A stretch of 64,000 bases of DNA, taken from Halosaccharopolyspora lacisalsi. GTDB taxonomy: Bacteria; Actinomycetota; Actinomycetes; Mycobacteriales; Pseudonocardiaceae. The notes below the pieces were generated by a model. It was not told the DNA's origin. It worked only from the letters and a program-made list of their open reading frames with translations, and made no database searches. Made by a program: the position numbers and the translations under genes. This document shows, piece by piece, positions 50,202 to 59,294 of the stretch; position 1 is the first letter of the stretch, and every line of letters starts with the position of its first letter. Location of the stretch: the NCBI RefSeq assembly GCF_014137975.1, contig NZ_JACGWZ010000002.1, positions 558,001 to 622,000 on the forward strand, given 5' to 3'.

Positions 50202-51421
50202 GGCCTACCTCCCGTCGACGCTGTCATCGAGAAGCCGCTGTGGGCCAGCACCCGGCGATACACCGACTCCGTCCGCCCCACGAGCCGGTCCCACCCGTAG
50301 CGCCGCCGCACGTGATCGACGCCGGCTCGTCCCAGCTCGCGACGCCACTCCGGGCGGTTCACCAACTCGCGCAGCCGCTCCGCCAGGGCACGACTGTCCT
50401 TGGGGGGCACGAGCAGCCCCGTGCGGCCGTCTACGACCGTGTCCAGATGACCGCCCACGGCGGTCACCACCGGCGCCACTCCACAGGCCATGGCCTCCAG
50501 CGGGACCGTGCCGAACGGCTCGTACCACGGGGCGCTGACCACCACGTCGGCCGACCGGTACAGCGCCGGTGCCTCGTCGTGACCGACCTGTCCGAGGAAC
50601 CGGACACGATCGCGAACCCCGGCCCGTTCGGCCGCCTCGCACAGCCGGACGATCTCCGGGTCGGTGTCCCAGTCGGACCGGTCCGGGCCTCCCGCGACGA
50701 CCAACTCCGCCTCGGCCACCTCGGCGAGGGCGGCGATGACGGTGTCCACGCCCTTGCGGGCGACGATGCGACCGATGCTGAGGATGCGCGGCCGGTCACC
50801 ACGGGGAGCCACGGGTCCGGCCGGGACGAACTTCGTCAGGTCGATTCCGCAGGGCACCACGGCGGTGCGGTCGCGGTCCACGCCCATCTGTTCGAGCTCG
50901 GCGACCTCGTCGGAGCACGTGGCCACGACGAGGTCGGAGCCGCGGGCGATGGTGGACTCGATGCGCTCGCGCTGGAGCGGGCTCGGATCCGCCGCGCCCT
51001 GGTGACGACGCTTGACCCGTCCCAGGGCGTGGAAGGTCTGCAGGACCGGCACGTCGAGTCCGTCCAGGCCGCGGCGTGCAGCCACCCCGCTCATCCAGAA
51101 GTGCGCGTGGACCACGTCCGGTCGCTCCAGGGCCCACCGGCTCGAGAGGTGGTCGCCGAACTCGGCCATGTACGGCAGGAGCTCGTCCTTGGGGACCGCC
51201 CTCGGCGGTCCCGCCGGCACGTGTTCGACCGTGACACCGGCGGCGGCGCGCACGCTCGTGGGCAGGTCGGCGCTGTCCCGTCTGGTGTGGACGACCACCT
51301 CGTGCCCCCTGCGGGCCAGACCGGTGGCCAGCTCGGCGACGTGGACGTTCTGTCCGCCCGCGTCGACACCGCCGAGCGCCGCCAGGGGGCTGGCGTGTTC
51401 GGATATCAGGTCGATTCTCAT
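50198..51421 (-). CDS. Glycosyltransferase family 4
   Basis: A 407-residue GT-B enzyme. N-terminal acceptor domain: RIDLISEHASPLAALGGVDA, GGQNVHVAELATGLARRGHE, DVVHAHFWMSGVAARRG. C-terminal donor domain: RILSIGRIVARKGVDTVIAA, VVVSAPWYEPFGTVPLEAMA (EPFGxxxLEAMA, E-x7-E motif). It resembles MshA and sucrose-phosphate-synthase-like enzymes, but its place between other glycan genes argues for surface-glycan assembly. ATG 51421 overlaps the stop of the upstream transferase (ATGA). Confidence 0.88.
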   Translation of the reverse strand: MRIDLISEHASPLAALGGVDAGGQNVHVAELATGLARRGHEVVVHTRRDSADLPTSVRAAAGVTVEHVPAGPPRAVPKDELLPYMAEFGDHLSSRWALERPDVVHAHFWMSGVAARRGLDGLDVPVLQTFHALGRVKRRHQGAADPSPLQRERIESTIARGSDLVVATCSDEVAELEQMGVDRDRTAVVPCGIDLTKFVPAGPVAPRGDRPRILSIGRIVARKGVDTVIAALAEVAEAELVVAGGPDRSDWDTDPEIVRLCEAAERAGVRDRVRFLGQVGHDEAPALYRSADVVVSAPWYEPFGTVPLEAMACGVAPVVTAVGGHLDTVVDGRTGLLVPPKDSRALAERLRELVNRPEWRRELGRAGVDHVRRRYGWDRLVGRTESVYRRVLAHSGFSMTASTGGRP

Positions 51422-52383
51422 GCGGTCACCTCCTGCAGCAGGCCGTCCCAGGCGGTGAGGAATCGCCGCAGCGAGTACCTCTCCAACGCCGCCGCGCGGG
51501 CGGCTCGCCCCGCCTCGTCGGCTCGGTCCGCGTCGGCCAGGTACTCCCGGACGGCGCGGGTGAGCACATCCAGCCGCGTCGAGACCACCCCCGCCTCGGG
51601 CGGGACGGCTTCGACCGCTTCGGTCGCGGCCAGGGCCACCACCGGCATGCCGAGGTGCATGGCCTCCACCAGGGAGAGCCCCAGCGACGTCCACCGGAAC
51701 GGGTGGACGTAGACCCGGCGCCGGGCCAGCTCGGCGTGCATCCGCCGTTGCGGCAGGTCCTCGTGGACGGCGACCCGGTCGCGGGACAGGCCGTAGTGCT
51801 CCGGAACCTCCCGCACGCGCATCCCGTAGACGTCCAGCGGCGCGGCCCGGGCCAGCGAGGGCAGCAGGTCGGCTCCCGTGACGCGTTCCCGGCGCACGGG
51901 ATCGTTGATCACCACTCCGGCCCGGTCGAGTTCCCCGGTGTATCCGTGCCCGGGGTCGACGACGCCGTGTTCGATCACGGTGCGCGGGGCGCGCCCGCAG
52001 TCCCAGAACATCTCGTTGAAGTGGGTCACGTGCACGATCGGGATGTCGGCGCGGTCGGCCAGCGGGTGGCGCGTTCCGGCGACCTCGCCGCGCGGGGTGT
52101 CGTGTTCGACGAACACCGCGGGCACGTCGACACCGGGACGGCGGCCGAGCCACTTCTCGGTCAGCTCCGTCTCGTGGGGACGTTGCAGGACGACGACGTC
52201 GACCTCGGTGCCGCGCAGTTCGTCGGGGGTGACCTCGACGGCGTTGGAGGGCCAGGGGTAGGTGCGGGCGCGACCGCGGCCGTCGGCGTCCCGGTTCGGC
52301 GTCACCGGGACGAAGTAGGTGTGCTCACCGTGCACGAAGGAGGTGCTCCACGCTCCGTGGACGTGCCAGAACAGGACCCTCAC
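51418..52383 (-). CDS. Glycosyltransferase (GT-B, GT4-like)
   Basis: A 321-residue GT-B-type protein. The N-terminus reads VRVLFWHVHGAWSTSFVHGE; DVVVLQRPHETELTEKWLGR and FVEHDTPRGEV lie in the acceptor domain. GVVINDPVRRERVTGADLLP, YVHPFRWTSLGLSLVEAMHL (GLxLxEAM, nucleotide-sugar binding) form the donor domain. Family conserved in actinomycete heptose-type clusters; donor unknown. GTG 52383 follows GGAGGTGG and overlaps the upstream TGA. Confidence 0.82.
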   Translation of the reverse strand: MRVLFWHVHGAWSTSFVHGEHTYFVPVTPNRDADGRGRARTYPWPSNAVEVTPDELRGTEVDVVVLQRPHETELTEKWLGRRPGVDVPAVFVEHDTPRGEVAGTRHPLADRADIPIVHVTHFNEMFWDCGRAPRTVIEHGVVDPGHGYTGELDRAGVVINDPVRRERVTGADLLPSLARAAPLDVYGMRVREVPEHYGLSRDRVAVHEDLPQRRMHAELARRRVYVHPFRWTSLGLSLVEAMHLGMPVVALAATEAVEAVPPEAGVVSTRLDVLTRAVREYLADADRADEAGRAARAAALERYSLRRFLTAWDGLLQEVTA

Positions 52384-53396
52384 GCCGCCACCTCCCTCAT
52401 CGCCTCCACCGCCCGGACGACCTCGGCGGCGCCGACCTCCGACAGGCAGGGATGCCCCGGAACGGGACACACCTTCGCCCGGGTGTCGCGGCACGGCGCG
52501 TCCTGGTCGCCGAGCAGGGTCGTCGGCACGCCGTAGGGAGCCCACCGCGCGGCTCGCACGACCGGAGCGAACAGGGAGACGACGGGGGTCCCCACGGCCG
52601 CGGCGAGGTGGGCCGGCCCGGTGTTGGGGGCGACCACCACGTCGGCACCGTCGAGGACGGCGGCCAGCTCGCTCAGACCGGTGCGGCCGCCGAGGTCGAG
52701 AGCCGCCCCGTCGGAGACCCGCGCCGTCAGATCCCGCTGGTCGGGAGTGCCGGTGACGACGACTCGATGACCACGAGCGGTCAAGCGACGCACCGCGTCG
52801 ACGCAGTGCTCGACAGGCCACTGCCGTGCCGGGACGGAGGCACCGGGGTGCACCACGACGTATCCCGCTCGTCCCACGCGGTCGAACATCTCCGGCAGGG
52901 GACGACGCACCGCCAACCGGCCCGCGTCCGCGGCGGGGAGCGCGAAGCCCGCCTGCCGCGCCAGCGACAGCGCACGTTCGGGTTCGGGAGGGTCCCCCTC
53001 GACGCGATGCCGCAGATCCAGCAACGAGCCCGGGTAGTCCTCGCTGATCGCGCCGATCCACTCGACACCGGCCATGCGCAGCAGCAGCGCCAGGGGTAGC
53101 GCGGACTGGTGGAACGAGGTGAACACCAGAGCCTTTCTCGCTCCGGTCTCCCGCAACCGGTCGACGACGTCGAGCACGTCGGTGCGGTTCACGGGCGGCG
53201 GTTCGGGGTCGATCCACGGGGCGCACCACTCGACGACCCGGTCCACACCGGGCAGCAGGTCGGCGGCCGCGCGTCCCCGCGGCCCGGCGAGCATCACCAC
53301 CGACTCGGCGTCGGCGGCCACCGCGCGCACCGCCGGACCCGTCAGCAACACGTCGCCGACGTTGTCCAGCCGCGCCACCAGCACCGTCCCGCTCAT
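52380..53396 (-). CDS. Glycosyltransferase family 9 (heptosyltransferase-like)
   Basis: A 338-residue GT9 enzyme: TVLVARLDNVGDVLLTGPAV, ALVFTSFHQSALPLALLLRM, YVVVHPGASVPARQWPVEHC, VVVAPNTGPAHLAAAVGTPV and SLFAPVVRAARWAPYGVPTT, with a Cys-containing C-terminal segment KVCPVPGHPCL. It is the second GT9 enzyme of the operon and only distantly similar to the one at 46501. ATG 53396 overlaps the GT2 stop. Together with GmhA and HldE it supports a heptose-containing product. Confidence 0.88.
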   Translation of the reverse strand: MSGTVLVARLDNVGDVLLTGPAVRAVAADAESVVMLAGPRGRAAADLLPGVDRVVEWCAPWIDPEPPPVNRTDVLDVVDRLRETGARKALVFTSFHQSALPLALLLRMAGVEWIGAISEDYPGSLLDLRHRVEGDPPEPERALSLARQAGFALPAADAGRLAVRRPLPEMFDRVGRAGYVVVHPGASVPARQWPVEHCVDAVRRLTARGHRVVVTGTPDQRDLTARVSDGAALDLGGRTGLSELAAVLDGADVVVAPNTGPAHLAAAVGTPVVSLFAPVVRAARWAPYGVPTTLLGDQDAPCRDTRAKVCPVPGHPCLSEVGAAEVVRAVEAMREVAA

Positions 53397-54463
53397 CGCA
53401 CCGCCTCCCGCGCCCGCCCGACCGGCCGTGTGACCTCCGGCGCGGCAGTGCCGTGCGTCCTGTCTCGACCGGCTTCCGCGGAGTCGTCGCGAGTGGTCTC
53501 CCGCGGGCGGGCGCGGATCTCGCCGCGCAGCCGGTGCCAGCACGCGGCGGGTGGGATGGCCGCACTGGTGACGACCATCCTGGCGATCTCCGCCGGAGTG
53601 CGTGGCCCCGGTGCGATGCGCCGCCAGGCGAACTCCGCCGTCAACCCGAGCCAGACCACCGTGGCCGTCGCCGTGACCGCCCCGCGGCCCGCGCGGACCG
53701 CACCACCGGTGGCGACGAGCGCGGCTCCCGTGGTGATGGCGTGTCGAGCGGTCCGGCCGGGTCCTTCCCCGGAGTGGCGGCGCCAGCTCGGACCGTACTT
53801 GCGCCGCATCGCGGCGTTGTCGGCGTTTCCGGCCTGCGCCCACAAGCTGGCGAGGAAACCCGCCGGGCGCACCGGGTGCAGAGTGCGCCGCGTCCCCCAG
53901 GTCAGGCGGTAACCGCGCGCCCGCACCCGCAACGCGAGGTCGGCGTCCTCCCGGTAGGCGCGGGGAAACCGTTCGTCGAAGCCGCCCACCTCGGCCAACG
54001 CGTGGCTCCGGTAGGCCATGTCGGCGGTGATCCACCAGGCCCCGGCGAGCCCGGCGGTGCCGCGTTCGAGGTCGGTCGGCGCGCGGTGGCGCGGCAGCGG
54101 TACGACGATCCTGCCCTGAGACCCCGCGACCTCGTCGGAGGCCTCCTCGAGATCCCGGCGCAGGGCCGGGCCCCACTCCGGTGTCGGCACCACGTCGTCG
54201 TCGAGGAACACCACCCACGGTGTCCCGGCCGCCCGCCAACCGACGTTGCGGGCCCCGGCCGGTCCCCGGCCGCCGGAGCTCAGCACCCGCATCGACACGG
54301 TGCCGTCCGGCAGCAGCAGCTCGTCCCGCTCACCCGGCCGGTCGTCGACCACGACGACCTCCTCCGGCGGTGGGCTGCTCGGCAGGGCCGCCAGCAGCTC
54401 GCCGAGGGTGGCGCGCCCGGTGGTGGGCACCACTACCGTGTAGCGGATCTCCGCTTCGCTCAT
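53393..54463 (-). CDS. Glycosyltransferase family 2 with C-terminal membrane segments
   Basis: A 356-residue protein. Residues about 8-220 are a GT-A fold (YTVVVPTTGRATLGELLAAL, GPAGARNVGWRAAGTPWVVF, LDDDVVPTPEWG with DXD, GGFDERFPRAYREDADLALR). Residues about 240-310 hold two or three hydrophobic segments (HAITTGAALVATGGAV, ATATVVWLGLTAEFAWRR). The tail is basic and Arg-rich. A membrane-attached glycosyltransferase is likely. ATG 54463 overlaps the carbamoyltransferase stop. Confidence 0.85.
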   Translation of the reverse strand: MSEAEIRYTVVVPTTGRATLGELLAALPSSPPPEEVVVVDDRPGERDELLLPDGTVSMRVLSSGGRGPAGARNVGWRAAGTPWVVFLDDDVVPTPEWGPALRRDLEEASDEVAGSQGRIVVPLPRHRAPTDLERGTAGLAGAWWITADMAYRSHALAEVGGFDERFPRAYREDADLALRVRARGYRLTWGTRRTLHPVRPAGFLASLWAQAGNADNAAMRRKYGPSWRRHSGEGPGRTARHAITTGAALVATGGAVRAGRGAVTATATVVWLGLTAEFAWRRIAPGPRTPAEIARMVVTSAAIPPAACWHRLRGEIRARPRETTRDDSAEAGRDRTHGTAAPEVTRPVGRAREAVR

Positions 54464-56094
54464 GCCGTCCTCCTCGACCCGCGCACCACGAACGATCCGA
54501 GCACCAGCACGTCGATGGGCGCGGAGCCGAAGCACTCGAGCGCGTCGGTGACGGTGTCGACCATGGGACGGCCGGCGGTGTTGAAACTCGTGTTGATCAT
54601 TGCCGGGATCCCCGTCGCGGTGGCGAACTCGTCGAGCAACCGGCCCAGCAGCGGCTCGGCGTCCCGGTCCACGGTCTGGATCCTGGCGGTGCCGTCGACG
54701 TGCACGACCGCGGGAACGCGGTCTCGCCACCGTTCGGCCACGTCGTGCACGAACAGCATGTACGGGCTGGGCAGCGGCCCACCGCCGAAGAGCTCCGCGG
54801 CTCGGTCGGCCAGCACCATCGGGGCCACGGGCCGGAACTGCTCTCGTCCCTTGACCTCGTTGAGGCGCTCGACGTTGTCGGCGCGGCCCGGGTGGGCCAG
54901 CAGGGAACGATGCCCGAGAGCGCGCGGGCCGAACTCGCTGCGTCCCTGGAACCAGCCCACGATCTCGTCACGGGCGACCGCGGCGGCGGCCTCGGCGGCC
55001 ACGTCGTCCGGTCGCTCGTACGGAAGGTGGGCGGCCTCCAGCCGCGCGGCGATCTCGTCGTCGTCGACGCTCCGTCCGAGGTCGGCCCCCGGCATGGGCT
55101 GGACGGGCTCCTCGGACTCGGAGGCCAGGTGCAGCGCCGCGCCGAGCGCGGTACCCGAGTCCCCCGAGGCGGGCTGCACCCACACCTCGTCGAACGGCCC
55201 CTCCTCGGCGAGGCGGGTGTTGGCCACGCAGTTCAGCGCCACCCCGCCGGCCAGCGTCAGGCGCCGTTGGCCGGTCTGCCGGTGCAACCAATCCGCCAGT
55301 TCCAGCAGCACTTCCTCCAGCCTGGTCTGGACGCTGGAGGCGAGTTCGGCGTGCTCGTCGAGCAGGTCCCCGTCGGGCCCCCGGTGGGGCGCCCACCGGG
55401 ACCACTCGATCGGGGCGACCTCGAAACCGCCTCCGTCGGTGCGCACCAGTTCGGAGAACTCCGGCAGGAAGCGCGGTTTGGCGTAGGAGGCCAGCGCCAT
55501 CACCTTGTACTCGTCGCTGGAGCGGCGAAAGCCCAGGTGCTCGGTCAGTTCCTCGTACATGAGCCCGAGCGAATGCGGGAGGCGCTGGCTCGCCAGCACG
55601 TGCAGCCGGCCCCCGCGGTACTCCCCCGCCAGCGCCGAGGTGCTCTCGCCGCGCCCGTCCACGGTGAGCACGGCCGTGTCCTCGAAGGGGGAGGCGAGAC
55701 CGGCCGACGCGGCGTGGGCGACGTGGTGGGCCACGAACCGCACGCGGTCCGGGTCGAGCCCGGGGAGCGCCGTGCGCAGGAACTCCGGGGCTCTGTGGGC
55801 GTAGGTGGTCCGCAGCTGCTCCCACCCGGGATCGAGACCGTCCAGGCCGTGTTCGACGAGCCGGGGGTCGTAGGAGTAGCCGACGGCGTCCAGGTCCTCC
55901 GCTCCGATGCCCGCTCGGCGCAGGCACCAGGCGGCGGAAGATGTCGGGGGCTCCCACGCGGCGAAGGGCACCGGGCTCTTGCCGTGCTTGCGGCGCGTGA
56001 ACCGCTCCTCCTCGGCAGCGGCGACCACCTCGCCGTCGACGACGAGGGCGGCGGCGGGGTCGTGGAAGATCGCGTTGATACCGAGAATACGCAC
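54460..56094 (-). CDS. NodU/CmcH-family carbamoyltransferase
   Basis: A 544-residue carbamoyltransferase. The N-terminal Kae1-like domain has ILGINAIFHDPAAALVVDGE, ERFTRRKHGKSP, HHVAHAASAGLASPF (metal-binding His residues) and LTVDGRGE; LAGGVALNCVANTRL and ASGDSGTALGAAL follow. The C-terminal YrdC-like domain contains GRSEFGPRALGHRSLLAHPG and MINTSFNTAGRPMVDT. The family transfers a carbamoyl group from carbamoyl phosphate via carbamoyl-AMP to hydroxyls of sugars or antibiotics. As first gene of the heptose operon it probably decorates the glycan. ATG 56094. Confidence 0.92.
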   Translation of the reverse strand: MRILGINAIFHDPAAALVVDGEVVAAAEEERFTRRKHGKSPVPFAAWEPPTSSAAWCLRRAGIGAEDLDAVGYSYDPRLVEHGLDGLDPGWEQLRTTYAHRAPEFLRTALPGLDPDRVRFVAHHVAHAASAGLASPFEDTAVLTVDGRGESTSALAGEYRGGRLHVLASQRLPHSLGLMYEELTEHLGFRRSSDEYKVMALASYAKPRFLPEFSELVRTDGGGFEVAPIEWSRWAPHRGPDGDLLDEHAELASSVQTRLEEVLLELADWLHRQTGQRRLTLAGGVALNCVANTRLAEEGPFDEVWVQPASGDSGTALGAALHLASESEEPVQPMPGADLGRSVDDDEIAARLEAAHLPYERPDDVAAEAAAAVARDEIVGWFQGRSEFGPRALGHRSLLAHPGRADNVERLNEVKGREQFRPVAPMVLADRAAELFGGGPLPSPYMLFVHDVAERWRDRVPAVVHVDGTARIQTVDRDAEPLLGRLLDEFATATGIPAMINTSFNTAGRPMVDTVTDALECFGSAPIDVLVLGSFVVRGSRRTA

Positions 56095-56404
56095 GAGCGC
56101 CTCCGGCTGGAAGGACTGTTTGGAAGGGCTGTGCCGATGACCGGCGTCGATGACTCGGTTGCTTCCATACCGCTACCCTCCGAAGCGACGCCGCTAAACC
56201 AACCCGCCGATTTCCAGGGGAATTCGTCCCCTGGTGAGCAGTCGAGTACGGTCCGCAGCGATGCGGCTCCGGATGTCGGGACGAGAGTTCCGGAGATCGC
56301 GCTCGGGCGCGATCCCCGGAATAGTAAAAATCTTTCACGCTCATCGACGTGCGGCGGCGCGGTAATGCGGCGCGAACATCACGAATCGACGAGCGCGCGG
56401 AGGT
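56095..56404. promoter_or_regulatory. 310-bp upstream region of glycan operon
   Basis: Contains CCAGGGGA-ATTCG-TCCCCTGG (56214-56234), a perfect 8-bp inverted repeat with a 5-base spacer, about 120 bp before the carbamoyltransferase start. It may be an operator or a terminator for the small gene at 56405. A short AT-rich tract (AGTAAAAATC) lies at about 56325. No gene is seen. Confidence 0.45.
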
Positions 56405-56584
56405 TCAGCTCGAACCGTAGCGGTCCCGAAGCCACCGCAGGTGGTCGTCGGAGCAGGCGGTCAGCACGACGTTCTGCTCCGAGCTCGGATCGGGCATCCG
56501 CTCATACCGCGCGGACTCCTGGTAGACGGCTTGGCCGCACCAGTCGCACACTTCCGTGACATCACCGGGTTCGGAAACGGACAT
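56405..56584 (-). CDS. Small zinc-finger-like protein
   Basis: A 59-residue protein with CDWCGQAVYQ near the N-terminus and ACSDDHLRWLRDRYG near the C-terminus. The CxxC pair plus CxxxH could bind one zinc ion. Small proteins with this pattern are frequent in actinomycetes; the function is unknown. ATG 56584. The gene lies between the BenE gene and the glycan operon, all on the minus strand, with an 83-bp gap upstream. Confidence 0.65.
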   Translation of the reverse strand: MSVSEPGDVTEVCDWCGQAVYQESARYERMPDPSSEQNVVLTACSDDHLRWLRDRYGSS

Positions 56585-56667
56585 TGAGCCAGTGTGTCTC
56601 GAACCGAGGCAGCTCGCACGCGAACGCCTTCGGCGGGCACCCGCGTGCGGGCGTTTTTCGCGGCGCG

Positions 56668-57912
56668 TCAGCGAGCGAAGTCGGAGCGCTCCAGCAGCCC
56701 GGACACGACGAGACCCGCGACCAGGCCCCAGAAGGCCGAACCGATGTTGAACACCTGGACATCGGCCACGGTCACGATGAACGTGATCAGGGCACCGAAG
56801 GTGAAGCGGCCGTTGAACGCGCTGACGAACGAGTTCTGCAGCACCCGCAGCATCGCCAGTCCGCCCAGCGCGGTGACGAAGGCCCCGGGCATGGCCAGCA
56901 TGAGGTGGGTGAACAGCGGTGCGAACACCCCGAACACCATCGCCAGCGCACCGCAGGCGATACCGGCGACGTAGTGCCGTGACCGCTCCCCCGACGCCGT
57001 CAGCAGGGCGTTGGTCGGGCCGGTCAGGCAGGTCGAGACGGCCCCGAACAACGACGTCAGCATCGACCAGACACCGCAGGCGACGGCGACCATGTTGACC
57101 GGCGGGCGATGACCCGCCGAGCGCAGCACCGACACCCCCTGCCCGTTCTGCACCACCAGCACCGTGATGGCCAGCGGAACGACCAGTTCGAGCATCGCCT
57201 GCCACGACCACTGCGGCGACTGCACCATCGGGGTCGCGATCCACCGGGTCGCCGCCCCGTCCGGTGCGTAGCGCCCGGACAGCGCCACCGCGACACCACC
57301 GATCAGCAGAGCGCCGAGGAGCGGTGGTATCCACCGCCCCCACGAGCTGTGCCAGCTCAGCACCAGAAACAGCGCCACCATCGGACCCGCGATGGCGACA
57401 TCGCCGACCAGGGCGTGCACGAGGTCGAGGCCGAAACTCAGGAACACCCCGGCGACCATCGCCATCACGATCGGCATCGGGATGGCCTCCATCACCCGGC
57501 CGACCCAACCGCTCAGTCCCAGCACCAGGATGAGCACACCGGTGGCCAGGAAGGCGCCGAGCACCTCCGGCCACGCCAGGTGTTCCAGCGCGGGCCCGAC
57601 CAGCACGGTGCCGGGGATCGTCCAGAAAAACGACAGCGGCTGGCGGTAGGACCAGCAGGCCAGCACCGTCAGGGTCCCGTTGACGAAGAACACCCCGAAG
57701 ATCCACGAGGCCAGCTGGGCCTGGGAGAGCCCACCCCGCCCGCCGACCGCCAGGATCACCGCCACCGGACCGGTGGCGGCGAAGATCAGGCCGACCAGCC
57801 CGTTGGCCACGTAGCGCGGGGAGAGGTCCCGCACCAGTCGCGACGGGCCGGGGAACGGGCGCACGGGCGGTTCGAAACGATGATTGCCGGTTTCCGTTTG
57901 TTCGATCGTCAT
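56668..57912 (-). CDS. benE: BenE-family benzoate/H+ symporter
   Basis: A 414-residue membrane protein with about 12 membrane segments. The family features are GLVGLIFAATGPVAVILAVG, SYRQPLSFFWTIPGTVLVGP, VVQNGQGVSVLRSAGHRPPV and GAVSTCLTGPTNALLTASGE. It imports benzoate or a related aromatic acid. It is the last gene of the leftward cat group (catR-catB-catA-catC-benE), which supports benzoate as substrate. ATG 57912. A paralogue with a different regulator lies at 7822-9015. Confidence 0.87.
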   Translation of the reverse strand: MTIEQTETGNHRFEPPVRPFPGPSRLVRDLSPRYVANGLVGLIFAATGPVAVILAVGGRGGLSQAQLASWIFGVFFVNGTLTVLACWSYRQPLSFFWTIPGTVLVGPALEHLAWPEVLGAFLATGVLILVLGLSGWVGRVMEAIPMPIVMAMVAGVFLSFGLDLVHALVGDVAIAGPMVALFLVLSWHSSWGRWIPPLLGALLIGGVAVALSGRYAPDGAATRWIATPMVQSPQWSWQAMLELVVPLAITVLVVQNGQGVSVLRSAGHRPPVNMVAVACGVWSMLTSLFGAVSTCLTGPTNALLTASGERSRHYVAGIACGALAMVFGVFAPLFTHLMLAMPGAFVTALGGLAMLRVLQNSFVSAFNGRFTFGALITFIVTVADVQVFNIGSAFWGLVAGLVVSGLLERSDFAR

Positions 57913-57953
57913 AGCAGAATCGTCCGCACCCACCGCTCGTTTCCGGGAGTTCC

Positions 57954-58250
57954 CTAGGAGCCCTCTTCCAACAGGGCGATGTCGGAGGGATGCGTGGCCA
58001 GCGGTGTCACGTCGATGGTCATGTAGGGAAACAGCGGCAGCTGCGAAAGCACGTCGTGCAACTGCTGGTTGTCCTTCACGTCGAGGACGCTCAGGTTGGA
58101 GTACCGCCCGGCACACCTCCAGATGTGCGGCCACACCCCGGACTTCTGCAGTTGCTGGGAGTAGGCCTTCTCGCGGGCGAGAATGTCGGCCTTCACGTCC
58201 GGGTCCATGTCCGGGGGGAGATGGACGTCCATCGTCACGGCGAACAGCAC
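57954..58250 (-). CDS. catC: Muconolactone delta-isomerase
   Basis: A 98-residue CatC: LFAVTMDVHLPPDMDPDVKA, EKAYSQQLQKSGVWPHIWRC, AGRYSNLSVLDVKDNQQLHD and LSQLPLFPYMTIDVTPLATH cover the whole ferredoxin-like barrel, including the conserved RxxGxxxNxSxxDV pattern. It converts muconolactone to beta-ketoadipate enol-lactone. GTG 58250 with GGAGG six bases upstream. It sits between catA and benE. Confidence 0.93.
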   Translation of the reverse strand: MLFAVTMDVHLPPDMDPDVKADILAREKAYSQQLQKSGVWPHIWRCAGRYSNLSVLDVKDNQQLHDVLSQLPLFPYMTIDVTPLATHPSDIALLEEGS

Positions 58251-58362
58251 GATGTCCTCCTGTCGGTGTTGATGCGGCGAATTCCGGGATGAGGCCTGCT
58301 TCCGAAAGAGGCGCCGGCGGCCCCCGCAGGAACCGCTACGCAAATCCCTTCCGGACAGTCTC

Positions 58363-59208
58363 TTACTCCGGGTCGAGGGTGAAGTTGTAGGTGACTTCGT
58401 TGCTCGTGCCGTCGGCCGTGGGGGTGGGGTCCAGCAGCAGGCTCGGTTTGACCGCCTGGGCGATGTCGTCGTCGACGTAGTCGCCCCCGCGGAAGTACAG
58501 CTGCGAGGTGACCCGCCGGTGCCCGGCGGCCGAGACCTTCAGGTGCAGGTGGGCCGGACGCCAGGCGTGCCACCCGGCGGCGGCGATCAACGCGCCGCAC
58601 GCCCCGTCGTGCGGGATCTGGTACGGGGCCGGCTGGACCGTGTGGATCCGGAAACGCCCCCACTCGTCGGCGACCACGGTGCCGCGCAGGTTCCACTCCG
58701 GCAACCCCGGCGCGTACTGGGAGTAGAAACCGTAGTCGTCGGCGTGCCACATCTCCACGTGCGCCCCGGACAGCGACCGCCCCGACACGTCGGTGACCCG
58801 ACCCTGAAACACCAGGGGCGTACCCGGCTCGTCGTCACGCATCGGCAGACTCGCCTCCGCCGGCAACCGCGGCGAGTCGGCCACGTAGTACGGCCCCTCG
58901 ATGGAACCCTGACTACCCTCGCGATCCTCGGTGGCGACCTCCTCGACGACGTGCTCCAACCACACGTCGAGGAACAACGGCCACTCCCCGTCCGCACCGA
59001 CCTGGATCAACCACGCCTTCAACGCCTCGTACTCGTCGTAGGAGACCTCGTGCCTGCGGATGGTCTCGTGCACCGCCCCCAACACCTCACCGACCAACAT
59101 GTCCACCCGCTCCGGACTGCTCGCAGCACCAACACTCCCCTTCGACAGAAAACGCTCCGTCGCCGAACTCCCCGACCCCGCAGCAGTCGCCTCGTACTCC
59201 ACAGCCAT
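58363..59208 (-). CDS. catA: Catechol 1,2-dioxygenase
   Basis: A 281-residue intradiol dioxygenase. The N-terminal helical dimerisation region is followed by EGPYYVADSPRLP and the catalytic sandwich. The Fe(III) ligands are Tyr162 (in DYGFYSQYAPG), Tyr196 (APYQIPHDG), His220 and His222 (RPAHLHLKV). It cleaves catechol to cis,cis-muconate. ATG 59208 follows GAGGAGCG. Located between catB (86 bp upstream) and catC (112 bp downstream). The catB-catA spacer has several CTCGTGGTGG-type direct repeats. Confidence 0.95.
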   Translation of the reverse strand: MAVEYEATAAGSGSSATERFLSKGSVGAASSPERVDMLVGEVLGAVHETIRRHEVSYDEYEALKAWLIQVGADGEWPLFLDVWLEHVVEEVATEDREGSQGSIEGPYYVADSPRLPAEASLPMRDDEPGTPLVFQGRVTDVSGRSLSGAHVEMWHADDYGFYSQYAPGLPEWNLRGTVVADEWGRFRIHTVQPAPYQIPHDGACGALIAAAGWHAWRPAHLHLKVSAAGHRRVTSQLYFRGGDYVDDDIAQAVKPSLLLDPTPTADGTSNEVTYNFTLDPE

Positions 59209-59294
59209 GATCGCGCTCCTCGTTTCTCGTGAGTTCCTCGTGGTGGACTTCTCGTGGTGGGTCTCTCATCGCGGCAGCCGCGGTCGGCGGCCGC

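Noticed and set aside
53453-55486. A 677-codon plus-strand frame over GT2 and carbamoyltransferase
   Set aside because: Shadow of two well-supported minus-strand genes; no ribosome site and no family similarity.
59209-59294. Short CTCGTGGTGG-type direct repeats between catB and catA
   Set aside because: The copies are few and imperfect; they may be simple slippage products, so no regulatory call was made.
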